Shown here piece by piece: positions 1 through 7,105 of a stretch of DNA of 51,576 nt (positions within the stretch are counted from its first letter, which is position 1; the number at the start of each line of letters is the position of its first letter). This DNA is from Vasconcelosia minhoensis LEGE 07310. GTDB lineage: Bacteria > Cyanobacteriota > Cyanobacteriia > Phormidesmidales > Phormidesmidaceae. The notes under the pieces are model-generated. The model ran no database searches. It saw nothing but the letters and a program-made list of their open reading frames with translations, and was not told the DNA's origin. Location of the stretch: contig NZ_JADEXG010000037.1 in the NCBI RefSeq assembly GCF_015207255.1, forward strand, positions 1 to 51,576, read 5' to 3'. The position numbers were made by a program, and so were the translations under genes.

Positions 1-587
1 AGCTAGGCCCGCCCGCCCTACTGATCACCTGCGCCGGAATAGCCCAGCCTGGTCACTTTCAGGATATCCCCATCGACGTGTTTGAAACCACGATGGCCGT
101 CAACTACTTCGGCACGCTTTACAGTATCCGAGCAGTCTGCAAATCCATGGTCGAACGACAGCAAGGCACGATCCTAGTTGTTTCATCCATAGCGGGACTG
201 ATTGGCGTCTACGGCTATAGCCCCTACTGCCCCAGCAAATTCGCCGTACGTGGCCTGGCCGAAACGCTACGAGCAGAACTCAAGCCCAGCGGCATCCAGG
301 TCTCCATTGCCTATCCCCCCGACACCGATACGCCCCAGCTCGCCGCCGAAGCCAAGACCAAACCCCTAGCAACCCAGCGCATTTCAGCCATGGCAAAACC
401 CTGGAGCGCTGACGCCGTTGCTCAGGCTATTCTCAAGGGAGTCCAGCGCCGAGATTTCATGATTACCCCCGGCTTCGAAACAACCCTCATCGGCAAAATG
501 CACAGCCTCCTCGCGCCGCTGTCCAACCGCTACTTCGACTCAATCATCGCCAAAGCCCTAGCCGAAACCCAACACCCAAACCAGTAA
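1..587 (+). CDS. Short-chain dehydrogenase/reductase (3-ketodihydrosphingosine reductase-like), 5'-partial
   Basis: The reading frame is open from the window edge (codons from base 3) to the stop at 585-587, so the true start lies upstream. The visible part begins within the Rossmann fold: a CAGIAQPG segment corresponds to the NAG motif, followed by the S-S-I-A-G strand and an active-site Y-C-P-S-K (YxxxK) with the usual upstream Ser. The ALxxELxPxGIxVSxAxPPDTDTP segment after it is typical of the KDSR-like SDR subfamily, which reduces 3-ketosphinganine with NADPH. The C-terminal tail carries hydrophobic residues. Assignment to SDR is firm; the substrate is inferred from subfamily resemblance only. 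The missing N-terminus should hold the glycine-rich cofactor motif. Confidence 0.85.
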   Translation, partial: LGPPALLITCAGIAQPGHFQDIPIDVFETTMAVNYFGTLYSIRAVCKSMVERQQGTILVVSSIAGLIGVYGYSPYCPSKFAVRGLAETLRAELKPSGIQVSIAYPPDTDTPQLAAEAKTKPLATQRISAMAKPWSADAVAQAILKGVQRRDFMITPGFETTLIGKMHSLLAPLSNRYFDSIIAKALAETQHPNQ

Positions 588-592
588 ATTCT

Positions 593-640
593 TCAACCCC
601 ATCACCCCTAACGCCTACGGCGACGCTTCGCGAACACCCC
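593..640. repeat. Short GC-rich intergenic repeat-like motif
   Basis: The gap between the SDR and the LeuB-like gene contains GCCTACGGCGACGCTTCGCG, a string resembling the short dispersed motifs (GCGAAGCG/CGTAGGC type) frequent between cyanobacterial genes. Only one copy is present here, so the repeat status rests on resemblance. Confidence 0.35.
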
Positions 641-663
641 ACCACTCTCCACCCTCCACCCCC

Positions 664-1707
664 ATGCCTCGCCATTACCGAATTGTTTCTCTTCCCGGCG
701 AAGGCATCGGCCCAGAAGTGGTTGATGCGACTTTAGCAGTTCTTCAGCAGGTAGCTCAGCTTCATTCATTTACAGTCGCCGTTGAGTATGGTTGGCTTGG
801 GCAACCTGCGGTACAGCGATTTGGCAGAGCCTTTCCTCAAGAAACTGCCCGACAGTGTGAAGGCTGCGATGGTATTGTTTTAGGTGCGGTAACCCAAGGA
901 CTGTTAGAGATCCGTCAGCATTTTAATTTGTTCATTAATCTGCGCCCGGTGCGTCCTACACCTTGTTTATTTCCGGCTTCAGCGCTGAAGTCAGAACGTT
1001 TAGCAGGAGTCGATATTCTGTTTGTGAGAGAGCTGGCCAGTGGGATCTACTTTGGTGAATCAGGTCGCGGAAATGATTCAGGATCAGGCTATGGCTACCA
1101 CACAATGCGCTATGCCGATGCTGAGATTCGCCGCATTGCCAAGGCAGCTCTAAACCAGGCCCAGCAACGCCGCCATAAGCTAACAGTAGCCCACAAAGAA
1201 AATGCGCTGCCCCAGATCCCTTGGACGGCGTTGGTTCACGAGGAAGCCCGGGATTTCCCAAACATCTTAGTGGAGCCAATGCTGGCCGACAATCTAGCAA
1301 TGCAGCTGATCCTAAAGCCGCAGCAGTTCGATGTAGTTCTAGCGGGGAATCTCTTTGGCGATATCCTCAGCGACATTGGCGGAGCGCTGACCGGTTCGAT
1401 TGGGCTGCTGGGTTCGGCCAGCCTGAATGGGCAGGGCTTTGGGCTGTACGAGCCGATTCACGGGACAGCCCCAGATATTGCGGGAAAGGGAATTGCTAAT
1501 CCGCTAGGCGCGATCGCGAGTATTGTCTTAATGCTCCAGCAGTGGGGAGAAACCACCGCTGCCCAGCAGATCCTAGATACCCAGGAAACCTTGCTTTCCC
1601 AGGGCTACTGCACCGCCGATCTTTGCTCTCAGCGCAGCCAAACTCAGGTCACCACTCAGGAATTCACAGATTTGTTTTTAGAAAATCTGCGCCAGAACAA
1701 CAGCTAG
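664..1707 (+). CDS. LeuB-like isopropylmalate/isocitrate dehydrogenase family protein (divergent)
   Basis: A 347-residue beta-decarboxylating dehydrogenase, NAD(P)- and metal-dependent by family. Visible motifs are an N-terminal PGEGIGPE (normally PGDGIGPE), L-L-x-x-R then NLRPVRP, the catalytic Tyr in RELASGIYFGE, the catalytic Lys in HKENAL, metal-binding Asp residues in ADNLAMQL and FGDILSD, and the cofactor segment YEPIHGTAPDIAGKGIANP. By eye it lacks about 16-17 residues that true LeuB has after the GAV motif (GGPKWD...RPE), and the Glu that contacts the isopropyl group in LeuB is replaced by Thr. It may therefore act on a different 2-hydroxy dicarboxylate. No other leucine genes are nearby. 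Its stop TAG lies in a CTAG that also holds the stop of the convergent exonuclease gene. Confidence 0.85.
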   Translation: MPRHYRIVSLPGEGIGPEVVDATLAVLQQVAQLHSFTVAVEYGWLGQPAVQRFGRAFPQETARQCEGCDGIVLGAVTQGLLEIRQHFNLFINLRPVRPTPCLFPASALKSERLAGVDILFVRELASGIYFGESGRGNDSGSGYGYHTMRYADAEIRRIAKAALNQAQQRRHKLTVAHKENALPQIPWTALVHEEARDFPNILVEPMLADNLAMQLILKPQQFDVVLAGNLFGDILSDIGGALTGSIGLLGSASLNGQGFGLYEPIHGTAPDIAGKGIANPLGAIASIVLMLQQWGETTAAQQILDTQETLLSQGYCTADLCSQRSQTQVTTQEFTDLFLENLRQNNS

Positions 1708-2717
1708 AGATCGCTACTATCCTCTTCTCCCTCAAATAGCGTATCCAAAGGCATCGCGTCGAGGTTTAGAACCTCTCGCAGATAGCGAGACAGGACATCA
1801 TTTTGGCCATGGGTCACGTAGACGGTTTTAGCCTTAGTCTGCTCCACCGTCTTGATCAGGCCGGGCCAGTCGGCATGGTCAGACAGCACAAAACCCCGCT
1901 CATAGCCGCGCCGCCGCCGCGCCCCTCGGACGGCCATCCAGCCCGAGGCAAACGCCGTTTGGGGCCGTTTAAAGCGCTTCATCCAGCTAGAGCGATGGCC
2001 CGAGGGCGGCGCAATCACCAGGTCACCGGCAAAGCTGTGGCTGCGGGGCATTTCTGAGACGGGGATGGTCTTGACCATAGCAATTCCCAGCTGCCGATAG
2101 ATCTCAGTCAGCACATGCACCGCACCATGCACATAGATAGGCCGATCGGTCAGCTGCGTCAGCTCACCGAGTACCCGCTGGGCCTTACCAAAGGCATAGC
2201 AAAAAAGCAGCGAAGGCCGTTCCAGATCGCCCTGCCACCAGCGGTAGATTTGTTCAGCAGTAACCGCACCGGGCTCCCACTGATAGATCGGCAGCCCAAA
2301 GGTGGCCTCGGTAATAAAGGTATCGCACTTGACCACCTCAAACGGGGCACAGGTCGGGTCCAGACCCCGCTTATAGTCGCCGGAAATGACCCAAACGCGA
2401 TCGCCCTTTTCCACCCGCACCTGCGCCGCCCCCAGCACATGCCCCGCCGGATGAAATGAAACCCAGGTCTGGCCAAACTTAAACCGCTGCCCATATTCCA
2501 CCCCAGTCAGGTCAATGTCCCCCAGCCGCCGCCGCAGGATGCCCTCAGAAACCGCTGTCGCATAGTACTTCTCGGAACCAGCGTAGGCATGGTCAGAATG
2601 GGCATGGGTAATCAGCGCCGTCTCTACGGGCCGCCAGGGGTCGATGTAAAACTGGCCCGCCTCGCAGTAAAGTCCTTCGGACTTAACGGTAATCAGAGAA
2701 GTCACGAAAAAAAGCAA
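1704..2717 (-). CDS. MBL-fold ligase-associated DNA exonuclease-like protein
   Basis: A 337-residue metallo-beta-lactamase/beta-CASP-type protein. The metal-binding signature HAHSDHAYAG is near residue 38, with further ligands in the PAGHVLGAAQ and SGDYKRG segments; a C-terminal LSDHADWPGL and a late His (YVTHGQ) complete the site. This pattern fits the family annotated as ligase-associated DNA exonuclease (Artemis/CPSF-like), which in many bacteria sits beside an ATP-dependent ligase and an Lhr-type helicase and acts in DNA end processing. Neither partner is in this window, so the role is family-based inference. The start ATG is the first in the frame. The gene is convergent with the LeuB-like gene, their stop codons overlapping in a shared CTAG. 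Confidence 0.85.
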   Translation of the reverse strand: MLFFVTSLITVKSEGLYCEAGQFYIDPWRPVETALITHAHSDHAYAGSEKYYATAVSEGILRRRLGDIDLTGVEYGQRFKFGQTWVSFHPAGHVLGAAQVRVEKGDRVWVISGDYKRGLDPTCAPFEVVKCDTFITEATFGLPIYQWEPGAVTAEQIYRWWQGDLERPSLLFCYAFGKAQRVLGELTQLTDRPIYVHGAVHVLTEIYRQLGIAMVKTIPVSEMPRSHSFAGDLVIAPPSGHRSSWMKRFKRPQTAFASGWMAVRGARRRRGYERGFVLSDHADWPGLIKTVEQTKAKTVYVTHGQNDVLSRYLREVLNLDAMPLDTLFEGEEDSSDL

Positions 2718-2794
2718 CCGATAGCTTTACAACCCCTATTGTAGAGAGCTTCCCATCCCCTATGCCGCGAGGCCAAACGGCGACAAATCGAGTC

Positions 2795-4333
2795 TTAACC
2801 CAGCCGCTGTAGCAGGTGATCGCCCACCCGCAGCGCATTTGCCATAATCGTCAGCGAGGGGTTCACGGCGGCGCTGGAGGGGAAGAAGCTGCCGTCTACG
2901 ACGTAGAGATTATCGACATCGTGGGTGCGGCAGTTGAGGTCGAGGACTGAGCTGTCGGGGTCGGTACCAAAGCGGCAGGTGCCGACCTGATGGGCGACGC
3001 CCTGAACCGGCAGGCGCTTGCTGAAGTAGACTGACTGAGGCACCCGACCTTCGCCGTTGATCTTCCGCAGCACCGAAATCCAGCGAGACCTCAGCCGGTC
3101 GAAGGCTTCGACGTTGTTGTCGGTGTAGTCCAGGACAATGCGATCGCCCTTTAATCTCACCCGATTGCGTGACTCCGGCAGGTCTTCTGCGGTAATCCAC
3201 CAGTCCACCGAGCGGCCCGCCATCGCATCGAGTATCCGCTTAGGAATAAATCGGGGCACGTCCATCGCCAGCATTTCGCCATTCACCTTGCCCAGCAGTT
3301 GAATATGACCCATGGGATAGTCGAAGCCCGGCTCGCCCCAGTAGAAGTCGTTTAGGCCAATCGTCTTCTGAAAGATGCTGGGGTTGGACTTGAGGGTAAT
3401 CCCGACGATCGCACCGTTCTGGTGCTTCATAAAGTTGCGGCCCACCTGGTCGGAGCGGTTGGCCAGGCCGTTGGGATGGGCGTCGTTGGCTGAGCGCAGC
3501 AGCAGGGCGGCGGAGTTGATCGCACCGCAGGCGACGACGACGATATCGGCAGAAAAGGTCTCGGGTGAGCCTTGAACTTCGGCCTTGACCTGGGTAATCT
3601 CGCGGCCAGAGTCGCTGGTGACGAGCTGGGTCACCTTGGCTTCGGTCAGCAGCGTCAGGTTGGCCTGCGTTTGGGCGGGACGCACACAGTTGATGTCAGC
3701 ATCGGATTTGGCGTGAATCAGGCAGGGAAAACCGTCGCAGGTGTTGCAGCGAATACAGGCGCTCAGCAGCGAATTAGCTTCGTTCAGCTTGACCGCCAGC
3801 GGCAGATAGAAAGGATTGAGCTGCTTCGCCTTGAGCGCGTCATAAATGCCCTGAATGCGGGGCTCGTGGCTGACGGGGGGGAAGGGATAGTCCGCTGCCT
3901 CGCTAGGCTCGGTGGGGTCGAGGCCGCGCTGGCCGTGTACCTGATAGAGCTGCTCTGCCTGATCGTAGTAGGGCTTAAAGTCGGCATACTGCAATGGCCA
4001 GGCGGGTGAAACGCCGTCGCAGTGCTGCACTGCTTCAAAGTCGCGCTCCCGCAGCCGAAACAGGGCGCCGCCGTAGACTTTGGTATTGCCGCCGACCCAG
4101 TAGTGGGTGCCGGGACTGAAGGTTTTGCCCTGGTGGTCTTCCCAAAGCTCTGAAGTGGCATAGCGGTTTTTCTGAAAGACCTCTACCGCGCTCCAGTTGG
4201 CCTTTTCCTGGGGTAAAAACTGGCCCCGCTCTAGCACTAAGATACGCTTGCCGCTGGAGGCTAAGCGGTAGGCCAGGGTGCCGCCTCCTGCGCCGGTACC
4301 GATGATAATAAGGTCATAGTGCTGGGTGCTCAT
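2795..4333 (-). CDS. GMC family FAD-dependent oxidoreductase
   Basis: A 512-residue GMC (glucose-methanol-choline) oxidoreductase. The N-terminal FAD-binding glycine motif GTGAGGGTLAYRLASSGK is followed by an acidic ribose-binding residue in VLERG. The segment around residue 80 (HYWVGGNTKVYGGALFRLRERDF) is the GMC substrate/FAD loop, and the C-terminal signature has HQVGTCRFGTDP and NPSLTIMANALRVGD. Such enzymes oxidise alcohols or sugars; the substrate is not deducible. A Cys cluster (ACIRCNTCDGFPC) near residue 195 is reminiscent of long-chain alcohol oxidase-like and cyanobacterial members. It stands alone on the minus strand, about 180 bases downstream of the small HMA-like gene. Confidence 0.9.
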   Translation of the reverse strand: MSTQHYDLIIIGTGAGGGTLAYRLASSGKRILVLERGQFLPQEKANWSAVEVFQKNRYATSELWEDHQGKTFSPGTHYWVGGNTKVYGGALFRLRERDFEAVQHCDGVSPAWPLQYADFKPYYDQAEQLYQVHGQRGLDPTEPSEAADYPFPPVSHEPRIQGIYDALKAKQLNPFYLPLAVKLNEANSLLSACIRCNTCDGFPCLIHAKSDADINCVRPAQTQANLTLLTEAKVTQLVTSDSGREITQVKAEVQGSPETFSADIVVVACGAINSAALLLRSANDAHPNGLANRSDQVGRNFMKHQNGAIVGITLKSNPSIFQKTIGLNDFYWGEPGFDYPMGHIQLLGKVNGEMLAMDVPRFIPKRILDAMAGRSVDWWITAEDLPESRNRVRLKGDRIVLDYTDNNVEAFDRLRSRWISVLRKINGEGRVPQSVYFSKRLPVQGVAHQVGTCRFGTDPDSSVLDLNCRTHDVDNLYVVDGSFFPSSAAVNPSLTIMANALRVGDHLLQRLG

Positions 4334-4364
4334 GGATGTCTGGGTAGGTCAGTGACGGTCAGCT

Positions 4365-4397
4365 ACAGGGCCAAAATTTCCTGATTTGAGGCCCTGT
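4365..4397. terminator. Possible hairpin between the HMA-like and GMC genes
   Basis: An 8-bp inverted repeat (ACAGGGCC ... GGCCCTGT) lies between two minus-strand genes. There is no U-tract on the minus strand, so termination function is weakly supported. The rest of the 4334-4511 gap shows nothing recognisable. Confidence 0.3.
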
Positions 4398-4511
4398 TTA
4401 TAAGATAGACCCCATGGCCCTGGACTGCCTGCCAACCCTACCCAAAGCTCAAAAGCCGATCGAGCCTCTTTCAGCCTGCTCTCGCCGATTTAACCGACCT
4501 ACGCAACCGGC

Positions 4512-4721
4512 CTATTCAACCGGATAACCCGCCGCCTCAACAGCTTTCTTCAGCGCCTCTTCAGACGTATTGGATGATTCGCCAGTTTCGACTTTAACCA
4601 ACTTGGACTCGGGATCGGCGGCGACGCTGGCATCAGGATCAACTCCAGCAACGGCCCGGGTGATGGCCTGGCCACATTCTGAGGAATCATTCATGCTTGG
4701 AACTTTGAACTGAATTTTCAT
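4512..4721 (-). CDS. Heavy-metal-associated (HMA) domain-like protein lacking CxxC
   Basis: A 69-residue protein with the size and pattern of a stand-alone HMA/copper-chaperone ferredoxin-like fold: an initial KIQFKVPSM strand, helix ITRAVAGVDP, strand KLVKVET and a C-terminal EEALKKAVEAAGYPVE. The metal loop that normally reads M-x-C-x-x-C is M-N-D-S-S-E-C here, so the first Cys is gone and the spacing differs by one; a single Cys16 remains. Either it no longer binds Cu/Zn as a chaperone or it binds differently. The start ATG is the only plausible one. It is divergent from the rhodanese gene about 200 bases away. Confidence 0.75.
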   Translation of the reverse strand: MKIQFKVPSMNDSSECGQAITRAVAGVDPDASVAADPESKLVKVETGESSNTSEEALKKAVEAAGYPVE

Positions 4722-4919
4722 AGATTATAGATTTGAATAAAGGGACAGCTGCGACCGAATCGCAGATATTCAAGCTAGCTTACAGTAGCCCCAGCCGCTC
4801 GGCCTAGCACGGGAGGAGGAAATTGCTTTGTGCTTTTAGATAGATGAGGTAAATTCCTGGCCAGCTGTTAGTAATCTACGTTGGTCATTTAGGATAAAGG
4901 CGTCGAGAGGAGTTGAATC

Positions 4920-5267
4920 GTGGCTTTACCTAACCAGGCTATAGGCGAAATCGATGTCGAGACGCTGGCGCAGCGACTGCCGGACGAATCGCTCCAGCTG
5001 ATTGATGTGCGAGAGCCGCAGGAAGTTGCGATCGCGGCCCTCCCCCACTTCACCCTCCTGCCCCTGAGCCAGTTCGCCGACTGGGCCGACAGCATTCACA
5101 GCCGCTTCGAGGCCGATGCCGAAACCATCGTCATGTGCCACCACGGCATGCGCTCTGCCCAAATGTGCCAGTGGCTGACCCAGCAAGGCTTCAGCAACGT
5201 CAAAAACCTAACCGGCGGCATCGACGCCTACGCCTGCAAAGTAGATCCCACCATCGGACGCTATTAG
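4920..5267 (+). CDS. Rhodanese-like domain protein
   Basis: A 115-residue single-domain rhodanese (sulfurtransferase). The N-terminal LQLIDVREPQEVAIAALP segment matches the family's IDVRxxxE start, and the active-site loop CHHGMRS carries the catalytic Cys near residue 76, followed by the C-terminal NLTGGIDAY. Family members transfer sulfane sulfur or act as sulfur carriers; the acceptor here is unknown. The start is GTG, chosen because GAGAGGAG sits about 8 bases upstream and no ATG precedes the conserved strand. Confidence 0.88.
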   Translation: MALPNQAIGEIDVETLAQRLPDESLQLIDVREPQEVAIAALPHFTLLPLSQFADWADSIHSRFEADAETIVMCHHGMRSAQMCQWLTQQGFSNVKNLTGGIDAYACKVDPTIGRY

Positions 5268-5292
5268 GGCACTAAGCACACAGAAAACTAAA

Positions 5293-5355
5293 ATGGTTCG
5301 AATCATTTCAGCGCGTCAAGCAACGCGTCAGGAACGCGAGTATTATGAAAATTGA
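5293..5355 (+). pseudogene. BrnT-like toxin C-terminal remnant
   Basis: A 20-codon open stretch starting ATG-GTT-CGA encodes MVRIISARQATRQEREYYEN and then stops. This matches the C-terminal end typical of BrnT/COG2929 RNase toxins (RIISAR-K-A-T-x-x-E-R-x-x-Y-E). The rest of the toxin (about 70 residues) is absent: the upstream sequence is the end of the rhodanese gene. It lies immediately ahead of an antitoxin-like gene, as in brnTA-type operons. Recognised by motif only. Confidence 0.55.
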
Positions 5356-5389
5356 GACATTGAAAAAGCGGTTAGATAGAAATTGACCG

Positions 5390-5629
5390 ATGACGTCGAT
5401 TACGATTCGGATTCCCGAAGATGTGATTGAAGACCTGAAGCGAGTAGCCCCGCTGCTCGGATTCTCTGGCTATCAGCCGCTGATGCGGGCCTATATTGGG
5501 CAGGGACTTCGATCTGATCTTGAGCGTTTAGAGGAGGACGAGATTTCTGCACTGATTAAGAGCTTAAAGCGTCGCGGCCTGAGTGATGAAATTATTCAAG
5601 AGGCGCTTGTTGAAGCGACTCAGAGCTAG
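5390..5629 (+). CDS. CopG/BrnA-like antitoxin (orphan)
   Basis: A 79-residue protein whose N-terminus (SITIRIPEDVIEDLKRVAPLLGFSGYQPLMRAYIGQGL) is a ribbon-helix-helix-like DNA-binding region of the CopG/COG5304 antitoxin type; the GYQ-L-R-Y pattern is shared with BrnA-like antitoxins. The C-terminal helix (DEISALIKSLKRRGLSDEIIQEALVE) would wrap a toxin. Its expected partner, a BrnT-type RNase, is reduced to a 20-residue stub just upstream, so the antitoxin appears orphaned. Start ATG chosen at the first Met preceding the strand. Confidence 0.65.
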   Translation: MTSITIRIPEDVIEDLKRVAPLLGFSGYQPLMRAYIGQGLRSDLERLEEDEISALIKSLKRRGLSDEIIQEALVEATQS

Positions 5630-5696
5630 ACCCAACCTCGTTTTGGCCAGCAGCTCGCTTTAAGTACCTGAGCATTAAAATTTACATAGAAGGAAT

Positions 5697-5799
5697 TGTC
5701 ATTCCGAGCATAGCGTAGACGCTTGCGGCTTCCCGCAGGGTGGAATCTCTCAATCACTGACGCTGCTGGGATAGATGCCTCGACAGGCTCGGCATGACA
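5697..5799. repeat. Small inverted-repeat element (MITE/REP-like)
   Basis: A 103-base non-coding segment is bounded by near-perfect inverted repeats: TGTCATTCCGAGC at 5697-5709 and GCTCGGCATGACA at 5787-5799 (12 of 13 pair). Inside are smaller hairpins (AGCGTAGACGCT and GCGGCTTCCCGC) that look like a nested short dispersed repeat. The terminal string resembles a repeat widespread in bacterial intergenic regions. It encodes nothing and is probably a non-autonomous mobile or REP-type element. Confidence 0.6.
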
Positions 5800-5848
5800 T
5801 CAGGCTCTCCTTTGTAAAAAATGTGTAATTAATTTTGTTCGACTACTT

Positions 5849-6034
5849 ATGATTGCCCGAGCGCAAATGCTAGAAGACGACATCCTAAACTACATAGACT
5901 ATCTCCAAGACAAGGAATATTTGGTGGAGGGGGGATTTGAGAGATATTTGTCCGATAAAGCGTCTGCACAATATTCTATCGGTGAGTTAGAAGCACTTAT
6001 TGCCGAGATGGCTCAGGCAAACCGTATTCCGTAA
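5849..6034 (+). CDS. Small hypothetical protein
   Basis: A 61-residue open frame with an acidic, helical composition (ILNYIDYLQDKEYL ... SIGELEALIAEMAQ), ending 14 bases before the convergent TPR gene. No family is recognised. It follows the inverted-repeat element and has no clear Shine-Dalgarno, so it may be a relic or a non-coding coincidence. The charge pattern and helical character are what argue for a real gene. Confidence 0.35.
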   Translation: MIARAQMLEDDILNYIDYLQDKEYLVEGGFERYLSDKASAQYSIGELEALIAEMAQANRIP

Positions 6035-6047
6035 TGCACCTATGGGA

Positions 6048-6899
6048 TCACTCGCGCAGTTGGCTCGGCGGCTGGTGAGGAATTCGGAGCAGGCGGCGGA
6101 TTTTTTCGCAGCTGCGGATGCGGTCGAAGCTGGCGTCTTTTTGGGCCATCAGGATATAGATTGCTGGGTTGAGCTGCATGGCTCGCTGCAAATTGAGCCC
6201 GGCGGTATCGGCGTCGGCCAGTAGGGCGTAGGTGGTGGCGAGGCCGTACCAGGCATTGGGGTTGAGGGGGCGGCAGTGAAGAGACTGCTCGAAGCTGCTA
6301 ATGGCTTCTGGGTAGCGGGACAAGCGATTGAGCATGGTTCCCCGGTAGGTCCAGGCGTAGTAGCAGTCCGGTTTGAGGGCGACGGTTTTGTCGAGGCTTT
6401 CCAGGGCCTCTGGCTCGCGGTTCAGGGCAGCCAGCGCGATCGCGCGCTTATACCAGGTATGATGTCTTTCGGGATTGAGCTCAGCCGCCCGGTCAAAATG
6501 CTTTAGCGCCGATTTGTAGCGCTTCAGGTGCATCAGTGCATTGCCGCAGTTGTACCAGGTTATCGGCTCACTGTCGTCGGCCTGGAGCGACTGCTCAAAG
6601 CTGCTGACCGCCAGCAGGTAGTGGCCCAGCTTGGCTTCCGCAATGCCGTGACCGTGCCAGGCCGACGCATTCTCCGGCTGGAGCCGCAGCGCCAGGTCAA
6701 AATCTTCTAGGGCACCGGCGCAGTCATTGATTTCACAGCGGGCGTAGCCCCGGCTAATGCGAGCATCGAGCCGGTACGGGTCGAGCTGGAGAGCTTTGTC
6801 AAATTTGGCGATCGCGCTCTGATAGCGCCCCAGTTCGTAGAGCGCCTTACCCTGGCCCAGCCAGGTTTGCAGATTTGAGCTTTGGATGGATTGATTCAC
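6048..6899 (-). CDS. Tetratricopeptide repeat (TPR) protein
   Basis: A 283-residue protein composed almost entirely of 34-residue TPR units, roughly seven, each with the W/Y-G-A-Y-A-F-P pattern (for example YQSAIAKFDKALQLDP, YLLAVSSFEQSLQADD, YPEAISSFEQSLHCRP). No signal peptide or membrane segment is evident, so a cytoplasmic scaffold is likely. The N-terminus begins directly with a short leader before the first repeat. Partner unknown. It is divergent from aspA. Confidence 0.85.
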   Translation of the reverse strand: MNQSIQSSNLQTWLGQGKALYELGRYQSAIAKFDKALQLDPYRLDARISRGYARCEINDCAGALEDFDLALRLQPENASAWHGHGIAEAKLGHYLLAVSSFEQSLQADDSEPITWYNCGNALMHLKRYKSALKHFDRAAELNPERHHTWYKRAIALAALNREPEALESLDKTVALKPDCYYAWTYRGTMLNRLSRYPEAISSFEQSLHCRPLNPNAWYGLATTYALLADADTAGLNLQRAMQLNPAIYILMAQKDASFDRIRSCEKIRRLLRIPHQPPSQLRE

Positions 6900-6920
6900 G
6901 CCGTTAAAATGGCCGCTGAG

Positions 6921-6942
6921 TGCCAGTAAAATGCCAGTAAAA
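6921..6942. repeat. 11-bp tandem duplication
   Basis: TGCCAGTAAAA occurs twice head to tail in the divergent gap between the TPR gene and aspA. It could alter promoter spacing for either gene; no function is shown. Confidence 0.6.
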
Positions 6943-7105
6943 TGGTAGGTTGAAGCGCCTGAGCCTAAGCTGCTTACGTCGCCGATGAACTGTAGTAGGT
7001 CAGAGGCTGCGGGGTAACCTGTAAACCCGCTGCTCTATCAGTATGCCCAGCCTGCGGATGCAGGCGCTGCCAAATTTGGCTTATCCTTATTAATGCGAAA
7101 GTTAA

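Noticed and set aside
5290-5310. GGTTCGAATC resembling a tRNA T-loop
   Set aside because: There are no acceptor, D or anticodon arms around it; the bases fall inside the toxin remnant frame.
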